DNA of 64,000 nt, taken from Ifrita kowaldi. Lineage: Eukaryota; Chordata; Aves; Passeriformes; Cinclosomatidae. Positions within the stretch are counted from its first letter, which is position 1; each line of letters opens with the position of its first letter. The translations under genes and the position numbers were made by a program. Positions 46,201-58,200 of this stretch are shown piece after piece. The stretch spans positions 186,001 to 250,000 of the forward strand of contig VZRS01009471.1 of NCBI GenBank assembly GCA_013398055.1. Direction: 5' to 3'. The notes below the pieces were generated by a model. The model did not search any database, was not told the DNA's origin, and saw only the letters and a program-made list of their open reading frames with translations.

Positions 46201-49200
46201 AATGTGGACCCAGATCCATGAAATATCCCCACAGCTCCTTTGCAAAGCAAGTATTTGAAGCCCACAGAGGCTGGGTAGGGGCTCCAGCAGGCAACCACGT
46301 GTCAACGAGCAACTGAACTGATTATTTCTAATTGCTGAAAGACACTGTCCTGGCTCAAGACGCTCCAGTGCATTCCTGATTCCATTATTACACCACAGTC
46401 ATTATTCCACACCAGGTTAAATAAATCAAGGCCAGAAAAACAAAGGGTAACAGTGAGCAAGGGCTACACCTGGGAGCACACACACAGCCTGGAACCTGGC
46501 TGACACAACAGGCTCACACACAGCTCAGACATTGATGCCTTAGGTTTTAACTTTTATATTTTTCAAATCCAGTATGTAACTCTGAAATTTCATACAGCCT
46601 GTTAGTTACTGTTCTCTCATGCTGGTTAGACATAACAAACCCTCTCTAGGCCTGAACTCAAGGACACCTTGTTGTCCCAGGCCCCAAAATATGGAAACTA
46701 AAAGCTTTTGATAGGAGGAGCAAACTTGGGGTAATTACATCATTAACTGAAGTTATAATTGGAGAATTAACCCTGATATGCAAAGGGACCAAACTTATAA
46801 AAGTGTGAAGAACCCGTGACCCAGGGTCCATCTTGGGTGGAGCCTTTTGACTGCCCAGGGTGTACCTCTGAAGGCCCTTCAAATAAATACCTACTTTTAT
46901 TCTCTTAATCTTGTCTAGCCTCTGTCTTTAGGCAGCCACTTCAAGGCATCAACATCACCCCCTGCTTTCGGGAGGTGACCACCAGTGAGCACCTGGCTTT
47001 GCTGCAGGGGTGGAAGGTGCTGTCCCTGGACTGTGGGCTGGGCTTGACCTAAGTGCTACAGGGAAGCTGTTCTGCTTGGCAGCACTGCCAAAAGCCTGGG
47101 GGAGAGGCAGCCACTGCTCTGTGCCCAGCAGGACATGACCATGTGTAAGGAGCCTCCACGAGGAGAGGACTTGGGGTGGAAGGCCCAGAGTCACCAGCAT
47201 TTCTCTGGGCTGACTTTGGTGCAGCACAGTGCAGGTGCAGAGATACTGCCACAGCAAAAATAAATGACATGGAAAAGGCAGAATGAGCATATAATGGAAC
47301 TGGGGGAAACTGCTCTAATTCAGCTCCTGGCAGCCGTGGCTGTGGTTCTGAGAATACTTTGCAGAACATATTGTTAGTGAACCTCCCTCCATGTTGTGGC
47401 ATCATGTCAAATCATAAACAGGGATGACATCTGGACTGTGTTGGTCGCTCCAAGTCTGCTGCAGTCAGGAAGGGCTGCCATAATAAACTGCTCGGGCCGA
47501 AAAAATGAAAAGAAAAAAAAAAGAGGAAGAAGAAAGCAAAGTAGGCCCTAAAGAATAAAGAACTGCTCTGGGAGCAAGCAAAGCAACAGACAGACAGGGC
47601 TTTGGAAGCAGAGAGCAGGGATCTTGAAAAGAGATGCCAAGGTCAAGGAAATTCAATGCATGGGGATCTATCTGGCCAAGTGGCCTCAGAGGGAGACTTT
47701 CTCATAAGTGTATTTTTTTCTCATGCCACAAGAGGGATCATAAAACAAGCCCATTGTGTTCATGGCAAATTTAGAAAATACAAAGCAGACTGCAACTCAT
47801 GCTGCTATTCATGGGAAAGTTTTTTGTTCTAATAAAACCAAGGATGACCTGTGCAGCCCATTCCTCTATCCCCCAGCACGTCTCCCAGACTGGGAAATGC
47901 TGCATTTGGTGCTCAGCAGGTGAGCAGGAACTGTCCCAATGTGATCCTGATGGCTCTCTGGAGTTTCCTCAGGAATGTTTTGATGTGTCCATGCCTCAAA
48001 ATCCACAGCCTCTGGACTTAAAACAAGCCCACTGAAACACACGGGCAGGCCCAGTGGGCCTACTGGGGTTAACAGAACTCAAACAGACCCAAATTCAGCT
48101 CCCAACAGATGTTTGTGCCAACAGAAATCGTGGCTGCCACGGGCCACAGCTGGGGTACACTATGTGGTGATAGAGAGCTAGGCTTTAAAGGCCAGAGAGA
48201 GCCTCTTTCCTGGGCCCGGAGGTGACCCTGGGACTGTATCCAGGTCACCGGGGATGGGCTGAGAGAGGATTGTGAGTTTGTGGGCAGGGCTGGACCTGTG
48301 AGAGGTGATGGTTGTAGTTTGTGACCTTATAGGGCATTGTTTGCCTGTTACCATAATAGGCAAAATCTGGGCACTAGCCCAGGTGATTGGGGGACACTGT
48401 GGTGAACACTTTTCCTGTTTATATGATGTGATATCCTGGGTGTGCTGGTATTTAGGGGAATTCTGGCTGTGCAATAAACGACTTTGCATCTCCCTCTTGT
48501 GTGTGGAGTCCATGCTCATGCGTGATCACTGCAGGGACCACAGCTGGCAAAATGCAGCTTCATGGATTGGCTCCTGAGCTTTGCTGCTTCCTTCCAAGGA
48601 CATCCCTGCTCTGCTCTGGCTGAACTCAAGGAAGGGCAGAGACCTCCCAGCCGCTCTCCTCTGCAGCTTCCAAGCATAGAGCAGACCCAGCCTCCTTTTC
48701 AGCTGCCCCAAAGGCATGGTGTATGTGGGACAGGTGATTTGCTGAAGAGCAGGCCAGGCTTACCAGCAGATCCCACGGTTTTCCTCAGGACAGTGCCGGG
48801 GTTCAGCAGGGGAAAGGCGTCTGGCAGCAGGTCATCGTACCACGTGGCTGTGGTGCCGGTGATGGGCAGGTTGTTCTCCAGGGCTGGGCTCTTCTCTGCA
48901 GCCTCAAGCAGCAGGATCTGGACAGGGGAACGTGGGGAACACAGACAAGGTCAGCTGGATCTTAGAGCAGGGTGCTCACAACCCCAGAGCTGTGGGTTCA
49001 GTCCCCAGATGGGCCCTTCAACTCAGAGTTGGACTTGATGGTCCTTGTGGGTCCCTTCCAACTCAGAATATTCTGTGATCTGTGATCTGGATGGTTTCAT
49101 ACATGGTCTCAGTTCCTGAAGAGGTCCTGAAACACCTCTCCTTGCCAGCAAGAGCTGGGAATAACTCTGGCCACAGACCACAGGATTTTGGTGTTAAAGC

Positions 49201-52200
49201 TTTATTGGTTTTTGGAAATTGGCAGCAATTAGCGTAGGCAGCTGCTGTGTTAATTGTGAGTGTGTCCCACACACACCCTCCTTGGGGAGGACTTCGCTGC
49301 CTCCAGAGGGACTCGGCCTCATGTGGGATTGTGTCCCTGGTGAGAAACACGAGACCAGGCACCAAAGCTGGTGTCGGGGACACAGCACTTCCCTGGTGTT
49401 CCAACCCAGAGCCAGAAGATGAGAAATTACTGAGAGCTGGGCCGAGGTGAAGGGCTGTACCTGCAGGCCCAGGGTAGCAAACTGAGGACAAGTACTGGTT
49501 GTTAAAGCACAAATACCGACCAAATTAAAGATGATGGAGAAGATGGAGCTTTTGAAGAGTTCAAGTGCTTTAACTTTGAAGCAAATAAAAAAAAAGCAGG
49601 CTATTTCCTCAAAGGGCTCTGCTGAGAAGCAATATTATCAAAACTCACAGCTGTTTCTAGGCCTTGCAAACACACAACCTTCAAATAAACCCACATCCCA
49701 ACAGGGATCCCTGTAGAATTTAAGGTGTTTGGGCCTCATCAGGCTGTGCTCCCTGACCACTGGTGGCCTCTGAAACTGGGAGTTGGTCTCTAACATGGCT
49801 ACATGGGAATATTTTCCTAGGCATGCAACACTGAGGTTTGTTCCAGCATCATCTTTTCCTGTTTGAAAAACACCTAAGCAATACTGATTTAGGGAAAAGG
49901 GAAATAAAAGGGAATATGGCTCAAACTTTCCACTAAATCCCTAGAAGTTTCAGCTTTTACACACTGTGTTGTCTTTACATAATGAAGTCACACTGCAATT
50001 ATAAATGAGAGTGACTTGGCTCTGCTTGTTTGTTTTTAACTTGCAATTATTACAAGGTTTATCACTTCTTTATTGCAAGGCCTGGTGAGAGCCAGTACTG
50101 CAGCAGCGCCAGAAATGATGAACTTCCTGCAGAATGTACTGGCCTGACGGGGGTGAATCAGAAACTAATTAAACTGGGAGCTGGGCTAAGTGCAAGGGAA
50201 CTGAACCTCATTCTTGCAAACAAGCAAAATTCTTCCTTTATTGCAAGGATCTTTATTTACACATCCACAGTTCTGCTTTCTGAGTACAGCAAAAAGGAGT
50301 AAGGTCACAATGCTTTTCTTCACCAGGTTTGCCTGATGCCAGGCAGGAAGGAATCCGTTCCATCTGCCTTTTGCACTCTGTGCTCCTACCCAATGATTTA
50401 TTTGTCAGACTTTCCAGGAAACGTGTTATCAGTTCAACAAACACTCAAGCATGTGCCTTTCCATAATTGTGCTTAACTCCCATTGCCATGGGACTCAAGT
50501 GTGAGCTGAAGACCTTTTCTGAATCACTTTATATTATTTATTATATCATCCTTTTACTTCCCCAACAAACACCTGGACGTTGCCAAAACGCGCTCGGGCG
50601 GAGAGGCAGAACTAACCCTGGAGGTGGCAAATGAGAGGGGCTGCAGCCAGGGCAGGGGTGGGATGCTCCAGCTGCGAGGAAGGGGCACACAGGGGCTGTC
50701 TTGGACAGTGTTTTGCAGAGCTGTGGGAACAGGGATATTAAATCACTGGAGCCATGGTCAGGGCCCAGCAAACCACAGGGGCCCGTGGCCCTCGCGGGCG
50801 GCGTGAGCACGGCTCTGCCGAAGGTCGCATCTGGAGGGGAACAGCTCCAAATCATTTTTATGGGTGATAATAAAAATGTGTTACCACATAATCAACACGA
50901 AACAGTGGCAACGGTATCCTTTTCATTAAAACAACATGTTTTAAATGAGCACTCTGCTGATAAATGCTGTAAAAGCTGTGAAGGCATGCACAGGATAATC
51001 CAGTATGCACTGTTATAAATTGACTATATATACTTTGGAGTCATTAAGGCTCAAACCATAGTAACAAGTTTATTTTCCCTGGGCACGAAATGATAGAGGT
51101 CAGGAAGTCTCCAGATTTGAAATTGCTGAGAAATTCTAGTTTTTATGATTAGGACTGAAGAAATGCCCAAAAGAAATAAAGCAGAAAGAAGAGAGCTCTC
51201 ACATCCGTGAGATCCACAGAGCCAAACTAAAGAAGGAGAAGCACGAGGGATTTAGTCACATTCAAAAATCTCAAACTACACACGGCTCTTTCAACAAGGA
51301 GTGTCCTCTCACAGCTCACACAGCACAGAGCACAAATGGGCTCTTTACACATTATTGCAATAGCACTGGAGCCATTCATCCATTTTCTGTCACGTTCTGT
51401 TTTTCTTAAGGCTGCCATAGCTGTAGTCAGGGGACTCAAGGAGAATTCCCACTTTCATTAAACAAAAAAAAGAAAGTTTCGAGCCCTCTGAGTAAACTGC
51501 TGGAAAATGATACCACAGAGGCTCACAGCCAGAATGAAAATTAGCAAAATGTGCAGTGTATTAAAGTCTCAGTACTAAAACCTCAGTATTTTCTAGTCAA
51601 TAAAGTTGAGGTAGAGAGAGGGATAACACCAAGGGAAGAATGTGTGGTTTTCACAGGGAATCCTCCTTGCAAGCAGCGCCCACCTGTGTTGCTGTTACCA
51701 CTTCCAGCACAAAAGTTCTGCCTCCATGAAGACTGGAGGCAGCAAACATCCTCATGCCACCAGATAAATTAAATATGGCTTGCAGCCGTGGGTGATGTCA
51801 CTCACCAGCCAACCAGGGAGGGTAGAGAGGAGGACAATGGCTGCTGCCTATGCTGCCAGGACAGCAGATCCCTGCAGGACACAAAAAATCCTTTCCTCCC
51901 CACCTTTCAGTCTGAGTTGAAGGACGGCCTCAACTCAGTGAAACACTCAAACTTTTGTCTTTCGGCACAAATGGAAGGAAAAACCCAAATCAGCCTAAAT
52001 GGCCGTGCTGAACTGGAGCCTCTGGCAAGAGAGATCCCAGCAGCACAAGGGTTTGTCTCTGGCTCCAGACCCCACAGCTCAGATGCAGCTGAGCTGGGTC
52101 AGGAGGTTGGAAGGGACTGAAATGGGGCCACATCTGCTGCCAGCACCGTGCGGGAGCCGGGCCGGCCGCAGGAACCGTGTGAACGCTCAGAAACCAGGGG

Positions 52201-55200
52201 ATGACCCTGCCCTGGCCCAGGCTCCAGGGCCAGCACCAGAGGCTGCTGCCTGCAGGACTCACCCCGGGGCTCCCAGACCCGCCAGGCTCCCAGGGCAGGG
52301 TCTGGCTCCTGCTCCACCGCCGGGGCTCGAAGCCTGGCTGTGGATCCCGCTCCGCTCCCAGCCCTCCGCGGGGACACGAGCCTTGTGTGCCTGGAGCTCA
52401 GGCCCAGCTTACTCAACCCACCTCCTCCCTGTGCCAGCATAAACTTTCTCCACTTCAGACAAATACCACATTTGTTGCGTCAGATCAAAAGCTCAGGCCA
52501 GGGACAATGGAAATGGGAGGACGGTTTTCATCTTCTTGAGATGTTCGGTGTCAGAGGACATTTTTTTGGCTTGTAGTGGCTTTCCAGAACCCTATTTTTG
52601 TTGTTCCCACTCGTCTAAAAAAGGTTTCACGAAGGCGGCCTCCTCCCATCATCTGTCCTCTGCTCACATTCCTGATGTCCTGTAACTAGGTAGGTGTTAG
52701 AAACAAGGGAAGAGCAGCCAGGCTTCCAAAGATTTAAAAGTTGATATGACAGGGCTCAGAATGCTTTTTCTTTGGATAAAAATCCAGATGGATATTATTA
52801 ATTAATAAACAGGGGATATTTGGTCTCTTGAAGCATTGGTGGAATCAACTCCCTTCCATCCCTCTCTAAAGAGGAGGAAAAGAAACTGCATGAATCCAGC
52901 TCATCAGCTAAAAATTCCAATGTAAAGTAAGATTCCCTTGATCTTGTAGAGACACAAGCTGATTAATAATGGTAATTGCATAACTTGTCGGACATATCTT
53001 TCTTCATAGCAAATTATTTGGCAATATAAGAGTTTTTTAATCATTCATCAAGACAGATCTAAACAGGGAGTTTTACCAAATGTGATGGGGAATGGTCCCT
53101 CTCTCACAGCAGTGTGAGACCTGTGAACACAAGGCTCCAGCACAGACACAAGCACTTGGTTTCAAAAGCCAAAAGATATCCTGTAAGTGTCCACCAAAAT
53201 CTGAGGAGCTGGGTGCCCAGAGAGAACCTGGGTGACTTCATCCTTATAACATCTTAGAGGCTTTGGCCAAAGGGACAAGATAATTAGTGCCTGGAGGAGT
53301 TTTTGTTGCATTGATAAATGATGGGGGGAGCACTAGCTGATGTCATTGTAGTGACTCAGTGCAGAGCAGAAGGTGAGGTTTATGTCATCAGATGATGCAT
53401 GGAAGGCAGAAATATGGACCAAAGGCTTCTATCAGGTAGCACAATTCTTGTTCTTTCTACAAAGAGTGCTACAAGATTTCCAAAAAAAGGATGGAAAACG
53501 CAGTTGTTTCCTCAGCAGGTACCTTCTGGAGGGGAATCAGGGCAGAGAAGACATAAAAGCACAGGCTGCCCTCCCAACTGAGATGAAACACAGGCGCTGT
53601 TCAGGAGCTCCTCAGATCAGACCCTCGAGGCTTTGCTTGAGAGAACAGCGGGAAGGGAAGGATTGGCTGTGGTCCCGTGAGGCACGTGGGGAGTTCCTCC
53701 AAAAGTGCTCCCCAGTGGGACTTACTCTGCTGCTGAGGCCCCCAGCCTGCCACAGCTGGCACCCCAAGGAGCCACACGTGGAAAGGATCCAGCAATCCTT
53801 CAATGCCCTGTACACAAAGCACACAGAGGAGCCCAGAAATCAGTTCCTTTAAAACATCTGATAAAAATAGATGGGAGCTATAACCTTCCACCCTCAAAGC
53901 CACATCATTCTTCTGCCCCAGGTATTGTTGAGACCTCCTGGGGATGTAGGAGTGCCAGGGATGTGAAACCAGACCAGCCTGAGGTGAACTCAGCCTTGAC
54001 CAAGTGCCCCCTGTGCCCAGCGATGGCTTTGGGATCAGCTCTGCTTCCCCCCAGGTGAGGAGCCCTCAGCTCAGGGATTCGCCTCAAACCAGCTCAGATG
54101 CCTCGTGTGCTCTTCTCCTCCACAGAGCTCTAAAAGCTGCTAGGACAGAGCAGCACGAGGGAAAAGATGAGGAAATTGGGCCTTTCCTCAGTGCAAGTTG
54201 AAAGAAAAAGGACCCAACGTCGTTTTTATCTTACAGTGGTGCTTTACTTATGAAGCTCCACCAGAACTTCTGATTAGAATCAAGTGGAAGTTTGAATGTT
54301 TGGACTCAGAATTACAAAAGGATCTGAGCACATCTCTTGGGCTCCTCACACACCTCCCTTGACAAAACCGACTGTTTGTCCACAAATTTATTTCTCTGAA
54401 AAAATCAAAGCTTGTAAACAATGTTCCCAGGTATTAAATACACCAAAAGTATCTCCTAATGCAGATGTAGGATTTGCTTGGCAAACCTAAGCAGCATGTC
54501 AGGAAAAGAGAATTTTGCAAAGTTATTTTATGAAAATATTAAATTCAATTGACTAAAAATGCCAAACTTGTAACTAAAAGACTTTGTGGGAGGGAACAGT
54601 GGACGAGGAGGCCTTTGCAGCCTTTTTGTTGTTCTGGCAAACGATTTACAGCATTGGCCAAACACAAGGAACAGTCTTAGGGGACAGACTGCTCCTTCAA
54701 TCCAACAGTGATAAGAAATAAGGTCCAAAAATCACTAGCCTTTAGAAGGAAAGGATTTATACTGTCATTCTGAAAGACAGCAGGATGCCCAAATGAGAGA
54801 AGGGTCAGTACCCAAACTGCCTCATCATCCGGATTATTGCAGATCAGCAAAAACCCAAGAGATAGATGCAAAGTAACACAAAATTCAGTTTGCCCACCCA
54901 GTTTTGATTAATGATTCCTCCTTGTAAGAATCAGTTAGGAAGTTGCATTTTATTCTTAGAGACACTTGAGTCATTAACTGACCTACAGAAACTCAGCGTT
55001 AAATTAGAAATTTCACAGGGATTGATTCCAGGTTATTACTGCTACCAGAAACCAGCCAGTTACTATACAGCTACCTGTGAAACTGCCCAAATCCTCCTTA
55101 AATTCAATGTACTGCTGGAGCTGGAGAAACACATTCTGCATGGAGCCATTAGGAAGCCTCAGGGATTAATAAGGAAGACACCTTCCTGTTCAGACAGGAA

Positions 55201-58200
55201 AGGAAATAACTGCTCGTGGCTGTCACATACAGAACGTGGAAAATCCATGGAAGTCCTTGAAGCATCGAGCAACTGCTCACTTCCACCCTGCAGAACCAGC
55301 AGCAGCCTCACAGCCAAGCAGTTCTGGTTCCCCTGCCAATCTCTCAGCCATGTCACAGCACCGTGAAACATTCGCTATCTTCCAACTATTTCTCCCCTAC
55401 AGCAGGGAATTGTCTTATTGTCTATCAGAGAAAGGAAAGACAAACCCCATAAAACATCCCAGACAGCTGCCAGTATTTCATGTAACTGCCTAGGAGAAGA
55501 GGGAGATACAGAAACATTTCATACAATGATCACATTAAAACTCCAAGTAATGATGCTTTACCATCCAAAGACGTGGGTGGTGAAGGTGCTGTTGGTAATC
55601 TGTCCTAAATAAATGGGCTGATTTCAGAAAAATAGCAATGAATTGAGCAAATTCTGTGCACAGTACAAAGATTTTCTTTAAAACCTTTCAGAATCTTCTG
55701 CGTGGGGAATCACATTACAGGGACTGTTTTCATGCAAAAACTATGCATGTCATTTATCAATCACACAATGAATCAATCAGACACTGGATATGTAATGCTA
55801 TCTCCAGGCATTAAAGCTGGAAGTGAAATGCCACGAGCTTCGCAAGAGCAGTGTCAGGAGATAAGGCTGGGTTGTATCAGCCCAGATCAGGCGCTGTACT
55901 CCAGCTCCAACCCAAACCTGGGATTAATATTGTGCTGCCCAGAGCTCTGTGGTGGGGCTTACTCAGAGAAACTGGGTGAACAAAGTGAGCAGAAATCTGT
56001 GTGCAGCTGCCTGCAGCCCTGCCAGCCCTGCCTGCAGCCCTGCTCCCCTGCCAGCCCTGCAGCCTTGCCAGCCCTTTCTGCCCCGGGTAGTGCTGTCACT
56101 CTGGGGGTTTGTCTGGGCTCAGTCCTGTGGCACAGGAGAGCAGCACCAGGGTCAGGAAATTCAGGAAGGGCTGAGCACACTTCCCACTAAGAGGCTGTGC
56201 TGGCTTAAGTGAAACCTCTGCTGTGAAATAAAAGCAGGGTTGGGTTTGTTCTGCCATCCCAAGGGCAAGGCTCCTGTGGGGTCAGGGAGTGTTGTGGGGA
56301 TGTAAACTAAGATGTCATAGGAGAGAAATAAGGGTTGGCATGTTGGGGCCTGGGAGGGGGTAGTTTTCTTCCAGCCCACACAATTTCTTGTCCTGGACCC
56401 CAGGCTGGTCACCATCCTCCCTGACGCAGATCCTGTGCTCTGTAGATTTCAAGCTCAGCACCATCAATCAAGCTTTCAGATCTCTGGCACTCGGTGGGTC
56501 TGGTATCGAGCACACGGGAAAAGGAAACTCCATCCTGGGGAGATAATGTGGTAGCTGAAAACAGGAGATGGAACCTGAATGAGGCTGGAATCAGGATGGA
56601 ACCTGATTCCATCTGCCTTCACCTCCCTCGCTGCAGAAACACCTCCTACAGGCACAAGGACAACCTAGAGCAGCCCTGAGGAAGGTGTGAGGCACGTCAA
56701 GAGTCGGTTCTGCTGCGCAGTTGAGCCACGGCTCAGCCTCTCTCCTCCCCAGGGGCAATAAAAGCTCTGGCCCCTAATGAGTCATTTTTCATTTCATTTT
56801 GCTCTGTGTTTATTCTCGCTTCTCACCTTCTGATCCAACTCTCATATTACTAAAATCAGAGGGTTGCTTTTATTACCTCATGTGGGCACTGATCTTACAA
56901 TTTGGATGAACCAGCTCACCCTTGTAATAAGAAAGATGAGACCATTGCTGGTTATATCCCCATTTTTAGGGGGGCTGCTGTAAAAGCTGAAGAGGGTGGA
57001 GAAAGAGGAAACCACAGGCTGGTCTTGACCGTTGCCATCCCCTGAGTTCACCTTGGCCATTCTGGGCTGGAATTCAAAAGAGCAAAAGCAACAAAGCACC
57101 TCAACTTCAGCTCTCTCCAGAGGGAGCAGGACTGTGGCAGGAAAATCCAGCTCTGCTCATGGGGAGGATGAAATTCCACATCTAACTTTGCAGAACAAAC
57201 CTGCAAAATTCCAGGGGGAAACAGCCTGTGGCACTGGCAGAGATGTCTGTGCCCATCCCATCCCATCCCATCCCATCCCATCCCATCCCATCCCATCCCA
57301 TCCCTCCTGTCTTCCTCAAAACAGCTTCAGATTGTTGTGGTGAAATGAGACATTACAAGAAGACAGTTTGGAGAGCTGAGTGACACCTTCACACCCAGAT
57401 CATCCAGCAAAACAGGGATCTTTCTCCAAACCCCAGAGCAGGAATGCAGGCACCACCAAACAAACACAAGTACCTTTTAAAGGATGCTGGCTATTGTTGA
57501 ATAATAACAACTGAGTTCATTAAATTGCTACATAGATCAAACTGAACTTAAATTAACCTTGAAAAAAAAGGGGAATCAGCATATTTCTCCTGTGAACAGC
57601 ACCAGCAGTCGCGTACTGTTGCTTCACTCTGTGTTTCATTGCTACAGTCCATTTTTGCAAAGCGTCCACAGCTTTTCAAACAAAGTGGAAGCCAAAAGAT
57701 TGATAAGGACCTTGCTGGGCCGTGCTGCAGAAGGTCTCCTTGCAGAGACATGGGCTTTAGTACTTCAAAAACGAAGGCAATAACTCATTTTCCTCTGTAA
57801 AAGTAAACCCCTTTGATGAGCCTTGCTCCCAGCTTGGATCTGTGTGGGAGCAGAGGGAAGTCAGAAGGAAAACCATCACAGCAACAACACACACTGCCCG
57901 ACTGCAGCACTAAATCAGACACGACACGCTCTGCCTGACTTCCCGAGGGCATTTGGGCAGGCAGAACCTCCTTCCTCCTCCCCAAAGTCCTGCCAGGCCC
58001 CAGCTGAGGTTGCCATCAGCCTTTACAAGTCGTTACCCACACAAGTGCTGAGCAGCACAAGCCAGCAGAGTGTGGAGTGATGTCAGGACAGTCTCTGCTT
58101 GTCCTATTCCAGTGAGCCAGACAGAGAAAATCCTGGAAAGTGAAGAAAGGTACAGCTGGCCACAGCCTGAGAGGGAAGGGCTGATTCACGTCTCTCTGAG

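Larger units (their letters stand above)
45400..48763 (-). other. COL26A1: COL26A1 intron carrying two candidate LTRs
   Basis: A 3.4 kb intron. It contains candidate solo LTRs at about 46620-46951 and 48160-48540, both on the plus strand, plus purine-rich tracts near 45420-45475 and 47505-47540. Confidence 0.75.

Noticed and set aside
48949..49020. Functional tRNA-Ile gene
   Set aside because: The tRNA-like sequence has mismatched stems and is fused to a CR1 tail, so it is a SINE head and not a tRNA gene.
51999..52442. 147-codon plus-strand open frame rich in Pro, Ala and Gly
   Set aside because: It lies in a GC-rich, CpG-rich patch where stop codons are rare by composition; no domain, splice context or known protein similarity.
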